The notes under the pieces: generated by a model
The model's database searches: none
What the model was told of the DNA's origin: nothing
Seen by the model: only the letters and a program-made list of their open reading frames with translations
Shown here: positions 39,284 through 49,005 of the stretch, one piece after another
Position numbering within the stretch: position 1 is the stretch's first letter
How the letters are laid out: every line of letters begins with the position of its first letter
Source: Triops longicaudatus
Taxonomy: Eukaryota; Arthropoda; Branchiopoda; Notostraca; Triopsidae
Direction: 5' to 3'
Length of the DNA: 64,000 nt
NCBI GenBank assembly: GCA_022885665.1
Contig: JAGQDJ010000028.1
Span: 62,001 to 126,000 of the forward strand
Program-made: the position numbers and the translations under genes

Positions 39284-40253
39284 ATGCTGAAGCACATTCA
39301 AATGGGACTCAGGGCCTTCCTGGTTTATGCTTCCAAGATCTGGACATTCATCTGTTTCATTTTTCGAAAACAAACGAGAGTGGTAATTTGGTATTCAAAT
39401 AAATGTGCAATATACTATTAATATTATTTTTTAGGCACTGCAACATCAAACTATCAAGTATGAAGTGTTCCCGCTGTCACCGTTGTCCAAGCACAGATTA
39501 AGTCAGTTTCATGCGTATATTTAATTTTCGTAGTGCCTTAACCAGCTGTTTTTACTGCCAGGTATGGTTCGAAAGAAAACCTTGGTTTTAGATTTGGACG
39601 AAACCCTTATTCACTCACATCATGACGGTGTCATTCGTCAAACCGTGAAACCAGGAACGCCGCCAGATTTTGTCCTAAAGGTTATTATCGATAGACATCC
39701 CGTGCGTTTTTTTGTGCATAAAAGACCTCACGTGGATTTCTTTTTAAACGTGGTAAGTATCAATTACTACCCGTTTTAGCTTTAGAAGAGAAAACATATT
39801 TTGGTTTGATTAGGTGAAAGAGTGGTATCACTTGGTCATCTTTACTGCTAGTATGGAAATTTATGGTGCTGCTGTGTCCGATAAGCTAGATAACAACCGT
39901 GGAATCCTCCAACGTCGCTATTACAGACAGCATTGTACGTTGGAGCTGGGAAGTTACACGAAGAATTTGGAAATGATTTCAAAAGATCTCGCAAGCGTTT
40001 TTATCTTGGATAACTCTCCTAGCGCGTACAGATCCTTTCCTGGTAACTTGACATTCTAAGATTTATATTACGTTATGAAAATCGCTGAACATTATTTTGG
40101 GCTGTAGACAATGCGATACCGATCAAATCGTGGTTCAGTGACCCGCAAGACACGGCATTGTTGAATTTGTTGCCGGTACTCGATGCCTTGCGGTTTACGC
40201 AGGACGTCCGCTCTGTTCTCTCTCGCAACTTGCACGTTCAAAGACTGTGGTAG
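39284..40253 (+). CDS. CTDNEP1: CTD nuclear envelope phosphatase 1 (Dullard)
   Basis: CTDNEP1 is a membrane-anchored serine/threonine phosphatase of the nuclear envelope and ER. It dephosphorylates lipin, and in vertebrates it also restrains BMP signalling. Exons: 39284-39382, 39435-39501, 39562-39752, 39814-40042, 40108-40253, giving 243 residues against 244 in human. A hydrophobic anchor lies at residues ~12-27. The catalytic HAD motif DLDETL starts at ~66 with both aspartates present, followed by IHSHHDGV, VHKRPHVDFF, FTASMEIYG, RRYYRQHCTLELGSY and LDNSP. The C-terminus ends in QRLW, like the human protein. Introns are 52-65 nt. PEX14 lies tail-to-tail downstream on the other strand. Confidence 0.96.
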
Positions 40254-41206
40254 CACACCCGAACAGGGCCAGAGCTGTTACAACTTTCGATCTTATCCTG
40301 GCCCTGCTCATGAAGAGAAACGCCACACTGTTGAAGCTGTCTTTTAAGTATATGGAGTAAAACTGTAAGGAGTGAGCAGTTCTTTAGGTTCACGGTACGT
40401 GGACTGACGTAGTTGGTCATTTTTTAGACCCTCCCTGACTTTTCTACCTTGCCTCCTTCTCAAAGCCCCGTTTTGAAGTTGGTACCGTCAGTACGCTGGG
40501 AAATCGTAATGTGTTGATATAAGCTAAAAGGAAAGTCACAGAATAGAACTGACAGGATTGGAACTCGAAAATGAAAGTACTGCAAACAGGAAAAATGTGA
40601 CCGTTTTGTGCTACTGTAAATACTCTGTTATTGTTTTTCAACAACGGGAGTGAAACAAATGTAAATATCTTGCTTCTCATTCACCAACATCCCGTGATTT
40701 CATGGTATCTCATTCAAGTTCTATATGTAACGTCAGTGCACTCTCAAAAGCACTGGGAACGAAACCATCCCTTCGCTTTTGCGATCTGCTGTACAAGTTA
40801 ACATGATGCCACCAAGTGTATAATTTTACCGTGCCATTTAGCCTTGCGAAAGCGACCGTTGCTTCGTGAGTTCAGGTAAGGCTGCTATCACTTGGCCGAA
40901 AAAGGTTAAATTTTATAAGCAAGAATCGTAAGTAGTCAAAAGGCACAACATTGACAAGCAAAACAGGCTCATAATTAATTCGTTACAAAGTGGGAGTTTA
41001 CAAAATGTATACCATTGTTGTGACAAACTACAAATGGTTTTCACACATTTTATCTTAACAGTTACCTACTCCAAAAACGCTCCCCGTAATACCCATCTGG
41101 AGACCTTGCGTAAAAGAAAATACACTGACCCTTGTTTGAACTGTAGAAAAGACAATAAGTACACTATTATAAGACTATGAACAGCTTACTGTGAATTGTC
41201 AAGGCG
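40254..41206. other. Shared 3' flank of CTDNEP1 and PEX14
   Basis: The two genes converge here with about 950 bases between stop codons. The stretch must hold both 3' UTRs. I see no clear AATAAA for either gene and no additional coding region. Confidence 0.55.
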
Positions 41207-42470
41207 CTAGTCTGTCTCATCGCCAGAACCAATTACGACAATTTCGCTCGCATCACTTGAACCTTGGCTTCGGGGAACGTTTTCTACCTCATTTGACACC
41301 TTACTGCTAAAAAAGCCAAAACTTGCCAATTTACAACTACTAAGATGTAATGGCCTAAAACTAATCAAGCAAACATTTCGTACCTATGCTGTAACTCTGA
41401 GGCATGTTTGCTTGCTTCAAGTTGAATTTCTTCAACAGCGAGGATTTCAGGTGAGGAGGATACAGGCGAACTTGCTTCCGCTTTCAGGTCAGTACCGGTT
41501 TCCTGAAAGACAAACATTATCAAAACTTTTTACCGTAAAGGCATCACACTACTTTGGTTATCTGGGACGAAGCTTTAGGCACTTGCCACGAAGGGATTGC
41601 TGGAGGAGGTAACACTGGTGGTGTAGGAAACTGCTTTCTAAGAAACAAATGACAAATGTTAAAACAAAAAGATCGGGAAGGCTGACAGGAAAGAACATCG
41701 TAAAAGAATAATGCTACATATTTACCTCCCCAAGAGTATGCCTTTAATAGAAGAAATCTCCGACTTCAGTTGGCTTAACTCCTGCCTCTCGTGGGATCCT
41801 GTAAACTCCAAGTTCAATCTTTGTTCGAGTTGACTCACGGAAGCTGTTAATCTCTCGACAGCTGTAGTTAGTTCTCCAACCATTTGGGTGGTATTGCTAT
41901 TTAATTCGGTCAATAAGACTTCTAAGCTTTTCTTCCTTTTCCCAAACAGAAAAGGTCCCAAGTAGTTCTTGAGGGACGATAATCATTATTTTGAATAATA
42001 TACCAATTTCTACAATACTTGATAGACGTAGTGGATTCCATAAACTGCCCCAACTAATAATAAAACCGTATTGCTAATATCGCGCACCAATGCCCATCTG
42101 CTTATTGGCTGCGGCTTTGGCATTCTTATACCGGTAAACTGCGTAGAATACTGTTCCACGCTTGTCTATTACAAAAATTTTAGGTTTTCAACCGAAGACG
42201 AGAAGTTGTTATACAGTTTGTATCGTTACCGTTGCTGGAACTGTCGCAGCTAATTTAAAAGCCTCGGTAATTTCATCCTCGTTCAAACCTTTTTTACGCA
42301 AAAATGCTTCTTTTTCATCGCGTGGCCTTCCTTGCACACGTGGATTTTCTAGAAATTTTACTGCAACGGTAACCTATGATAAAAGAATTTTGAAATAAAG
42401 TAAATTAGTAATATTTTTTATTAAATTCATTTACCAAATCATTTCTAATTGTAGCTGAAGAGTCCATCAT
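41207..42470 (-). CDS. PEX14: Peroxin-14, peroxisomal import docking protein
   Basis: PEX14 sits in the peroxisomal membrane and docks cargo-loaded PEX5 receptors. Minus-strand exons in order: 42470-42435, 42373-42230, 42165-42019, 41967-41726, 41637-41553, 41502-41384, 41306-41207; phases fit and total 290 residues. The N-terminal PEX5-binding domain reads VAVKFLENPRVQGRP ... AFLRKKGLNEDEI, spanning residues ~10-55. A hydrophobic segment lies at ~92-105 (TVLLLVGAVYGIHYVYQ), the usual single membrane segment. A coiled coil follows, ending LKSEISSIKGILLGRKQFP, then PAIPSWQVP; both match the vertebrate protein. The tail is acidic and Ser-rich, as in the family. The first and last exons were assigned by splice signals and phase and are the least certain parts. 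Confidence 0.92.
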
Positions 42471-42607
42471 TCTGATCAGGTATGTGCGTCACTTGAACAT
42501 AAATAAAGAAGAAACACGGCTGATAGCGCAAGTTATGCAGTCAATGACTTCCCTGGTTCAGATAATAAACACAACACGCATATTTACTGCCATCTGAACC
42601 GTGTTCC

Positions 42608-42654
42608 GGATCTTTCAGAAAAGATCCGATCCGATCATTTGATCGGATCGGATC
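42608..42654. repeat. Two overlapping GATC-rich palindromes
   Basis: GGATCTTT and AAAGATCC (42608-42615 and 42620-42627) form one hairpin. GATCCGATCCGATCA and its reverse complement (42623-42637 and 42640-42654) form a second perfect 15-bp stem with a 2-base spacer. They share bases 42623-42627, so only one can form at a time. Two partial GATC copies follow at about 42673-42684. The GGATC/GATCC repetition suggests a transposon end or a short satellite. Confidence 0.75.
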
Positions 42655-42829
42655 GACCCCACCTCGGAAAATGATCTGATCGAATTTCTTAGCCAAAAAT
42701 CAGCCTTGCAAAACTATTGCCAAAGAATAGTTGAAGGCTTTGCTCGAATTAATCCCGCTTATAATCGTTTTGTTTCCATATAACTACACGCTCAAACTTG
42801 TACAGACAAATAGAGTATCTGAAATTAGG

Positions 42830-42835
42830 AAAAAA
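42830..42835 (-). terminator. Pol III terminator of tRNA-Ile
   Basis: On the minus strand a run of six T starts five bases after the tRNA discriminator end. This is the normal RNA polymerase III stop signal. Confidence 0.85.
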
Positions 42836-42840
42836 GTTTT

Positions 42841-42913
42841 GGCTCGTGAGGGGATCGAACCCACGACCTTCGCGTTATTAGCACGACGCTCTAACCAACT
42901 GAGCTAACAAGCC
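42841..42913 (-). tRNA. tRNA-Ile (anticodon AAT)
   Basis: The 73-base minus-strand sequence folds as a cloverleaf. The acceptor stem GGCTTGT/ACGAGCC is complete with one G-T pair. D arm: GCTC-AGTTGGTTA-GAGC. Anticodon stem TCGTG/CGCGA with loop CTAATAA gives anticodon AAT for isoleucine. T arm: GTGGG-TTCGATC-CCCTC, with one T-T mismatch at its second pair. A-box and B-box promoter sequences are intact, no intron is present, and a T6 terminator follows. The T-stem mismatch slightly lowers confidence that it is fully functional. It lies 131 bp from and divergent to the start codon of LYRM1. Confidence 0.95.
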
Positions 42914-43044
42914 ACTGTCTTTCCTGACGTCCAAAAGGTTTATATTAGGACAAAAAATTATTTTCAAGTACAGTATTTTTATCGGCGGAAGGGATTGTTT
43001 ACGTTCACTAGCTAACACGTGTTGGTGGAGCAAAAACAAGGGTA

Positions 43045-44162
43045 ATGTCTCAGTTACGGCAAACTGTTTTGCAATTGTACCGTCGAATAATAAGATTAAG
43101 TAAAAACTGGGATGCAGCAGACCCACCCAACACAATGATAGAACGAAGTTACATCAGAGACGAAGCAAGGACACTTTTCAGAAAACACGCTAACATTTCA
43201 AGCGAAACTGATATAAGAAGTCACATACTTGAAGCTGAAGCACGCGTAGAAATGGGTAAGTGTTTCTTAGTTGCTGTAAATTCTGTGTTGCAATAGAAGC
43301 ACTCTTATCCGGCAATTACGATAATTAGCCCTAAGGCGTAAATCCCAACAGACGGATGTTCTATAAAAATAACGTAGAGTATGTAGTTAAATTGCGTGGT
43401 AAGATTTTTAATGGTATATCTGGATTTATTTATTCACATTAAAAGCAAGCAGTTAAATCGTCTGTAAATCATTGACCGTCAGTTTCGCTCCTCAGTTAGT
43501 TGAGCTGAATTAATTTTTAATTAATAACAATTTAGTGGTAACGCGCTGCATTTCGCATCTTTAAATTTATTAATTGAGATGAGTGAGATACGAAGACGAC
43601 TTTTCGCTTAGTGATTTCGATGTAGAACATGCGGATTGACAATCACCAAGTAAAGTGTTACCTCAATAAACTGCAAATGACTAGCGGTGTTATTAATGAA
43701 CTTTTCGTCTATGCACTATTGTAATTGTTTCAGTGCAACGGAAAATGAGGTCGACGATTTGTTTTTCCATTGGTTTTCGCTGCTCTTTCGCAATTGGATG
43801 ATTAGATCAAGTCTGCCGCAAAGGCAGTTTTTAACTCCGTTGACAATTTTGATGTGACCATGTTAGGAACGGATCAATATTTCTTTAATGGATGCATCGT
43901 CTAACTCAAGAGTGGATAATATTGCTTCTGCTGTGGTTTAATGTTTTAAAACTGGATTGTTTGGTCTTCAATTGATCGTTCGTATTGCTCATCAGCCATA
44001 CACTACCGCAACCCTTATCCACGTCCTGTAAACTTGCCTCCGACTGCGTACACCAAAAAGGAAGGCAAAAAACATGGCCGAGCTCAAGAGCGCCTCATAC
44101 AGCAATCAAGACCTGTTTACTCCAGATCGCTGGACGAATCTTCCGGACTTAAGGACACTTGA
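43045..44162 (+). CDS. LYRM1: LYR motif-containing protein 1
   Basis: LYRM1 is a small member of the LYR family, whose members usually bind the mitochondrial acyl carrier protein and assist respiratory-complex or iron-sulfur assembly; the exact role of LYRM1 is less clear. Exons: 43045-43255 and 43996-44162, giving 125 residues against 122 in human. The LYR motif is at residues ~11-13 (LQLYRRIIRLSKNW). The first exon continues YIRDEARTLFRKHANI ... ILEAEARVEMG, and the second exon reads HYRNPYPRPVNLPP and later SRPVYSRSLDES, both matching vertebrate LYRM1 rather than other LYRM proteins. The 740-nt intron shows no other gene. AATAAA follows at 44237. Confidence 0.93.
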
Positions 44163-44236
44163 CATATCCATAAGTAACGCATGAATGTCAGTAGTTTGTG
44201 GTTTTGTTATGGTATATACTTTATGTAAGATCGCAG

Positions 44237-44242
44237 AATAAA
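44237..44242 (+). terminator. LYRM1 poly(A) signal (AATAAA)
   Basis: Canonical hexamer 75 bases after the LYRM1 stop codon, in the 183-bp gap between the convergent LYRM1 and RPS6 stop codons. Confidence 0.75.
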
Positions 44243-44345
44243 GGACTAATGTAATTGCAAGACAAGAACAAAGACGTATTTCAACAATTGGGTAAACAGG
44301 CTTGTATTTTCTAGCCCGATCACAAGATGTACATTGTGATTTTCT

Positions 44346-45849
44346 TTAAGCTGTACTGACAGAGGATTTAGATTCGCGGGTGGAAGCAGAACGTCTCCTC
44401 TTGATTTCTTCGGCCCTCTTTTCCTTGGCTTCCTTGGTGCGGACGGCCAGGATTTTAGCATAATCGGCAGCTTCTTCCTTGCGACGCACTGCACGGCGTT
44501 TCTTCAATGCCAAGCGATGACGTTTGCGCTGTAAAAGAAAAAAAAAAAACTTGTAACACCACATCACTTGAAAGAAGGCACGTGTTTCGCTGCTACACTG
44601 GGACTACTCGCTACTCCAACAAGCTCCCAAATTTACAACGACGTTTTCTTTTTCACCGAGCAAATACGCAATGAATACTAATGCACGCGGCTTATATTAA
44701 GACTCGGTGAAGGATTGCTACAAAATATAAAAATATACTGCACTTACTTGCAAAACAACAGGAGTGACGAGACGTTGGATCTTGGGAGCCTTGAATCGTT
44801 GTTTCTTGCCTTCTTTAACTGGCAAGGGACGCTTGATAACGTATTGGCGAACGTCGTCTTCCTTGGACAAGTTGAAGAGTTTGCGGATCTTGGAAGCACG
44901 TTTCGGTCCCAAGCGTTTAGGAATAGTAACGTCAGTCAAGCCGGGAATTTCCTACAATGTCAAGTAAAACCTTAGATCACTTTTTTTAATATTACAAGAA
45001 ATTAATATGTATCTTGCGATCGTACTGACTTGCCTCTCAAAATACAAGCCAGCATAGCATCGTGAGAATATTACTTTCCACAGTTAGGGAACGCCAAGAA
45101 GGGTAAGTCATGAACCGAACTTGGAGCTAGACTGTGGTAGAATGAAAGACGTTGTAGCAAAATATTTACCTGTTCGCCTTTCTTAACTACGACTAAGGCC
45201 AAGACACTGAGGTTAGCATCAACAATGCAACCACGAACGGATTTGCGTTTGCGTTCACCAGTACGTCTGGGGCGGTAGCAGGAGTGACCCTTGGACATCA
45301 ACAAGCGCACACGACCTAAACTTCGAAAGTTAGTTTGAGCAGACCCGACACTTCTTTGTTGATCTACTCACCATTAGTAAGGACACCCTGTTTCATAGGG
45401 AAACCTTGCTTATCGTTACCACCAGCAATACGGACTACGTATCCTTTCCACTCATCTCCCAAAGCTTCGGCCTCGACCTCAGCTCCCATGCGTTTTTCAT
45501 AGAAAACGCGGACCTTGCGCTCATCTTCAATATCGAAGAGCTTTTGGGCCCCAGTAGCGGGGTAGCTCACGTTAATCTGCGAAAGATACAAATCTGTTAT
45601 ATACCGTAACACATTCTAACTAAGAAACATTAGAACTGCAGAACAATAGGCACCGTCAGGTTGAGACCATGTCACATAGTACGAAGTACCGGATTGTTTA
45701 TCTTTATTAATCTCAGCCATCTTCCTTCATCGAGCACAAAAATTGTAAGAAAACCAAAACAAACTGTGCCTTAAACGTTATACGAAGATTCACAACCTAA
45801 ATAAAGACACCGATCATGGTAAACTTTAATGAAAAAAGCTTACCTTCAT
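44346..45849 (-). CDS. RPS6: 40S ribosomal protein S6
   Basis: eS6 is a structural protein of the 40S subunit and the best-known substrate of S6 kinase. Minus-strand exons: 45849-45844 (ATG AAG only), 45576-45372, 45315-45170, 44951-44748, 44528-44346; total 247 residues against 249 in human. Hallmarks include VSYPATGAQKLFDIEDERK, GGNDKQGFPMKQGVL, SKGHSCYRPRRTGERKRKS, RLGPKRASKIRKLFNL and EEAADYAKILA. The C-terminal RRRSASTRES keeps the basic-Ser context for S6-kinase phosphorylation. An intron directly after codon 2 is also found in vertebrate RPS6 genes. Introns at 44529-44747 and 44952-45169 carry H/ACA snoRNA structures, making this a snoRNA host gene. Confidence 0.98.
44580..44711 (-). 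ncRNA. Candidate H/ACA box snoRNA in RPS6 intron 4
   Basis: Within the last RPS6 intron the minus strand can form hairpin-hinge-hairpin-tail. The 5' hairpin has a perfect 9-bp basal stem TTCACCGAG/CTCGGTGAA. A hinge with H-box AGAAAA follows. The 3' hairpin has basal stem TCGTTG/CAGCGA and upper stem TGGGA/TCCCA continuing to CTTG/CGAG. ACA lies three bases from the proposed 3' end and 13-14 bases after the upper stem, as the family requires. Length is about 132 nt. The 3' pocket strand GTGTAG complements CTACAC of a conserved 18S segment (CTACACTGA), but six bases is weak. Identity of the target is open. Confidence 0.6.
45005..45139 (-). ncRNA. H/ACA box snoRNA in RPS6 intron 3, predicted 28S guide
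   Basis: The minus strand of this intron folds into the H/ACA form. 5' hairpin: basal stem CCACAGT/ACTGTGG, pocket, upper stem CCAAG/CTTGG. H-box AAAGTA follows directly. 3' hairpin: 8-bp upper stem CTGGCTTG/CAAGTCAG, pocket, basal CGAT/ATCG, and ACA 14 bases below the upper stem and three bases from the end. The 5' pocket strands are CTAGCT and CGTTCCCTA. They pair with 6 and 9 bases of the conserved 28S sequence TAGGGAACGTGAGCTGG (one G-T pair), leaving TG unpaired between them, exactly the pseudouridine-N arrangement. The upper stem lies 16 bases from the H-box, also as required. The rRNA sequence is from my knowledge of conserved 28S, not from this window. The 3' pocket target was not found. 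Confidence 0.88.
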
Positions 45850-46411
45850 GACGAGACTACACCGCTCAGCGCACAAACATACCAAGAAATGGACGAGGGG
45901 AAGATCCCGTCGTAGCTGCTGATCGCAAGCGGTTGAGAGGAAAATCCCTCCGGGGCGCGGGATTTCAAACCAAGAGTCCAACATACGCTGTTTCTTTTCT
46001 TTTTTTTTTCTTTTTTTTTTTTTAATTGTATAATTGTTCAACTTACTACGGCAACGGGACTATCATGAATAAATACACTGAATTCAAATATTTTCTTAGT
46101 AAATGTCTCACTCGATGAAAAGGAAATTACAATTTTATCCGTTTTAGAAGTCAATCAGAAAATACGAAGGAAGTGTGGGGCTAAAAACATAAAGTAATTA
46201 TTGTTTTTTATTTAAAAAATAATCTTTGGTTATTATTTTTCAGGTATAGATTCGTATTTTTACAGAATATAATTGAAATTAAGAGAAAATTATAGAAGTT
46301 ATGTGTCTAACACTGTAGTAATTGTCAACTTCGTGAGAACTATATAAATAATAATAATAATACAACCTTAACAAAAACACATGTATTTCAACCTTGATTT
46401 TTAACAGGAAA
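45850..46411. other. RPS6 promoter / FKRP 3' flank
   Basis: The two minus-strand genes are arranged head to tail with 562 bases between them. The part next to RPS6 should hold its 5' UTR and promoter. A minus-strand AATAAA (46207-46212) about 200 bases after the FKRP stop is a plausible FKRP poly(A) signal. T-rich runs lie at about 45997-46022. No other gene is seen. Confidence 0.55.
45897..45904 (-). promoter_or_regulatory. Candidate TCT/TOP initiator of RPS6
   Basis: On the minus strand TCTTCCCC lies about 50 bases before the RPS6 start codon. It matches the polypyrimidine TCT initiator that begins animal ribosomal-protein mRNAs and creates the 5' TOP tract. Another pyrimidine run (TTTCTTGG) lies closer to the ATG, so the exact start is uncertain. 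Confidence 0.4.
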
Positions 46412-47934
46412 TTACGTGTACAGAGCATGCGGGTACTTTTCGTTCTCAATTGCTCCTTTCCCAAATTTTAGCTCCAGAAATTGTCGTGCGTTGTTTGGAG
46501 ACGAAACTAGCCTTCCGAGAAAATTTACTTTTAATAATGGTCGTAAGTAATGCTCTGGAAATTCCATATCTTGGTTATGGTTCAAGAACCACGTGTCCTT
46601 AGTCATAATTCCATTAACAGAGCGGAAAGGGAAAATATCCACATGCAAGTGATTTACGGCGCTAAACTGGACTCGATAAAAATCTCCTTCGGTAGCTCTC
46701 TCCCAGACAAACTGTTTGTCATCCTCGAAGCGGCCATTAGACATTGCAAGACGCAGGTGTTGACACTTTTTAAGATCGTCCTCGTAAATACCAAGATCAA
46801 CGTCATAATCCCAGGGTATAATTTCCCCTGTGCGCACAGCTCCTAATAAGGAACCGCCTTCCAACCAATAACGCACTTGAGCTTTCTCTAATACGTCCAA
46901 GACATGATGTGTTGTCGTTCTTAAATTTTCTAAACAACACGGCGGTGTCCATTTCCCACTGTATAAGTAATCAGGTATATCGTTGACAATGGTGCCGAAA
47001 CAGCGCGGCGTGGTTTTAGTACAGCCGTAAAATTGAGATTCTCCGTCACGTAAAACTCTTTTAATGCCAAAGTTGGAATAAAAATCGCGAATGTGGGCTG
47101 TCCTTCTCTGTTTTCTTTTCCATTCGTAATGCGGATCGTCGGAGATGTTCTTCGCAACTTCAAAACTCAAGCTCAAGTCCAGATCAACCTTCAATAGATA
47201 ACTGTGAGATTTGTGCAACTGAAACACAGTGCACTTACTTGATAAGTTAAAGCTGCTGCTTGAACATACAACGCATGCGGAAATGGTTGCGAAAATGGAG
47301 CCACAAGGTCTTCAAGCAAGCTTTTCTTTACGACAATTACATGTGCTCCTTCTACAGCACCACACCTTTTTGCAACCAATCTGGCCATCGTAACCGTCCA
47401 CCGTTTTATGTCGACATTGAGACTTTGGCAATAAGTATTTGAGAACTTGACAGGATGGGCAATAATCGCATTTTGAACGGTGCTCAAGCTTTTTAGTAGC
47501 TTTCTTAGCGGAGCGGGGTTATTCACGCGAAATGAGTCCGGAATAAATATCACATGAGAGGTGTTGATGAGCGAAAAAGGACTAGTAGCGGTATAATTTC
47601 TTTCTAAGGACTTCTGCAAACTGAAATATGTGACACTGAATTTACTCAAAGGTAGAGGAGGATATAAGGCATGGTCCCCTATGACAAGAATGGGAATATA
47701 CGGGAAATGAACGCGTATAGATTGTACTGCGTCAAGTATATAGTTCTTAAAAGGTTCGAAATCTCTAAAAATTAAAGTGGCATTAAAATTCTTATTTGAC
47801 TCCGAAAGGTAGTTCAAACTAATAGCTTCCGACTCTTTCCAAGTTTTGGCATTGTATGCCACAAAAGTTACCAATCCAATATTTAAAGTCACCAGAGATA
47901 AAATAATAACAGATGTCTTTCTTCGCCTACACAT
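46412..47934 (-). CDS. FKRP: Fukutin-related protein, ribitol-phosphate transferase
   Basis: In vertebrates FKRP adds ribitol 5-phosphate from CDP-ribitol to the matriglycan core of alpha-dystroglycan in the Golgi. Minus-strand exons: 47934-47239, then either 47218-46412 (20-nt intron, 500 residues) or 47188-46412 (50-nt intron, 490 residues); human is 495. It has a short cytosolic N-terminus and a signal anchor at ~8-26. The stem and inactive glycosyltransferase-like region follow (HALYPPLPLSKF). The catalytic LicD-type domain contains FYGCTKTTPRCFGT, WTPPCCLENLR, RYWLEGGSLLGAVR, IIPWDYDVDLGIYEDD (the DxD metal site) and MEFPEHYLRPL. These motifs match FKRP better than its paralogue fukutin. 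Most of the protein is in two large exons, as in compact FKRP genes. Confidence 0.93.
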
Positions 47935-49005
47935 AGCTACGATTTGCCGAGCGAAACTCCATGAAAATTTTTATTTGTTCGTTTAGCAGTTTGCCTATTT
48001 ATTTATTTACCATTTGAAACCCGCGTTCTTCATGCCATCTATAGGAGAACAACGAATACAAGGATATTTAGTCCACAAAAATTAACGAATTGCACACTCT
48101 TTTGCGAAATCCGATTTTATGATGCCGCGGAGTTAAAGCCAATCATTGATAAGAGTAATTCAACCCACAAGAGAAAATAAGACTTTCTGAAAAAACTGCT
48201 CAATGTGTCAGGTAGTCTGGCCAAAAATATGAAAACCAACCGTAGTGCTCAAAAATACGGCCGAACAATCTCAGGCATATGCCCTGGATTTTAACGCTAC
48301 GGTGAAAACAGCACATTTTATGTTTATAATATAATAGCTGTTTTCGAAAGCAAGAAGTTATTGACCGTACTTTATATCCGGAAAGAATGCTGAGCAAATG
48401 AGTGAAAATCCGTACAATATGGTACTCCCGTACATATGCAGTGTTTCAAGGGCGAGTATGTACCGCAATTAAACAGAAGCAAAAAACTCGATTAATGCTT
48501 CTTTGTCATTACAATATATTTCGCTCCTTTAGAACCCCAACCGTTTAGGTAAACAATACGAATGTCGCATATAAGAATAGGGTGGGAAGTAAAAGATGGT
48601 AAAACTCTTGAAAAAACAAACAAACATGAAGATGAACATGTGGTTCAGGATAAAGTATCCTATAGTGATTAGAAAGGAAGGACAACAGTTTCACTTGAGA
48701 AAGAGAAATAAATGGACTCGTGTTGTTATATAACGAAAAACATCTCGTTTGCTTTTTAACCTTTTAGCAGCAATAAATTTTTCTTTCAAGCTGAAGCGTA
48801 AACTATGGAGTGGATCAAACGCAATTCAAAGTAAGTACTGAGAGCTATGGTCCACAAACAAAATATAAAGATCATAAAGACAGCAACAAAGCCAAAACAC
48901 AAACCTACACCCCAACCGAAACCAACCGAAATTTCCCAAAAATAAAGATATAATGAACATGATCAATCTTGAAGAGCGCACGTATGATGCATGCTGAAAC
49001 GCACT
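47935..49005. other. Gap between FKRP and CREB3L, no gene recognised
   Basis: About 1.07 kb of AT-rich sequence between two minus-strand genes. It should contain the FKRP promoter and the CREB3L 3' UTR. Only short featureless open frames are present. Confidence 0.55.

Larger units (their letters stand above)
42471..42840. other. Gap between PEX14 and the tRNA gene
   Basis: This stretch contains the presumed PEX14 promoter (minus strand) and a striking GATC-rich palindrome listed separately. No coding region is seen. Confidence 0.6.

Noticed and set aside
45619..45720. Short minus-strand ORF starting ATGGCTGAG in RPS6 intron 1
   Set aside because: About 34 codons read without a stop, but no family similarity and no consistent splice sites to join it to RPS6.
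45577..45843. Possible snoRNA in RPS6 intron 1
   Set aside because: Individual stems (TTCTAA/TTAGAA, GCACA/TGTGC) and an ACA exist, but no complete hairpin-H-box-hairpin order, no good C/D box pair, and no recognised rRNA match.
46412..47934. Annotation as fukutin rather than FKRP
   Set aside because: GCTKTTPRCFGT, WTPPCC and YWLEGGSLLGA in this arrangement match FKRP; fukutin differs in the catalytic region.
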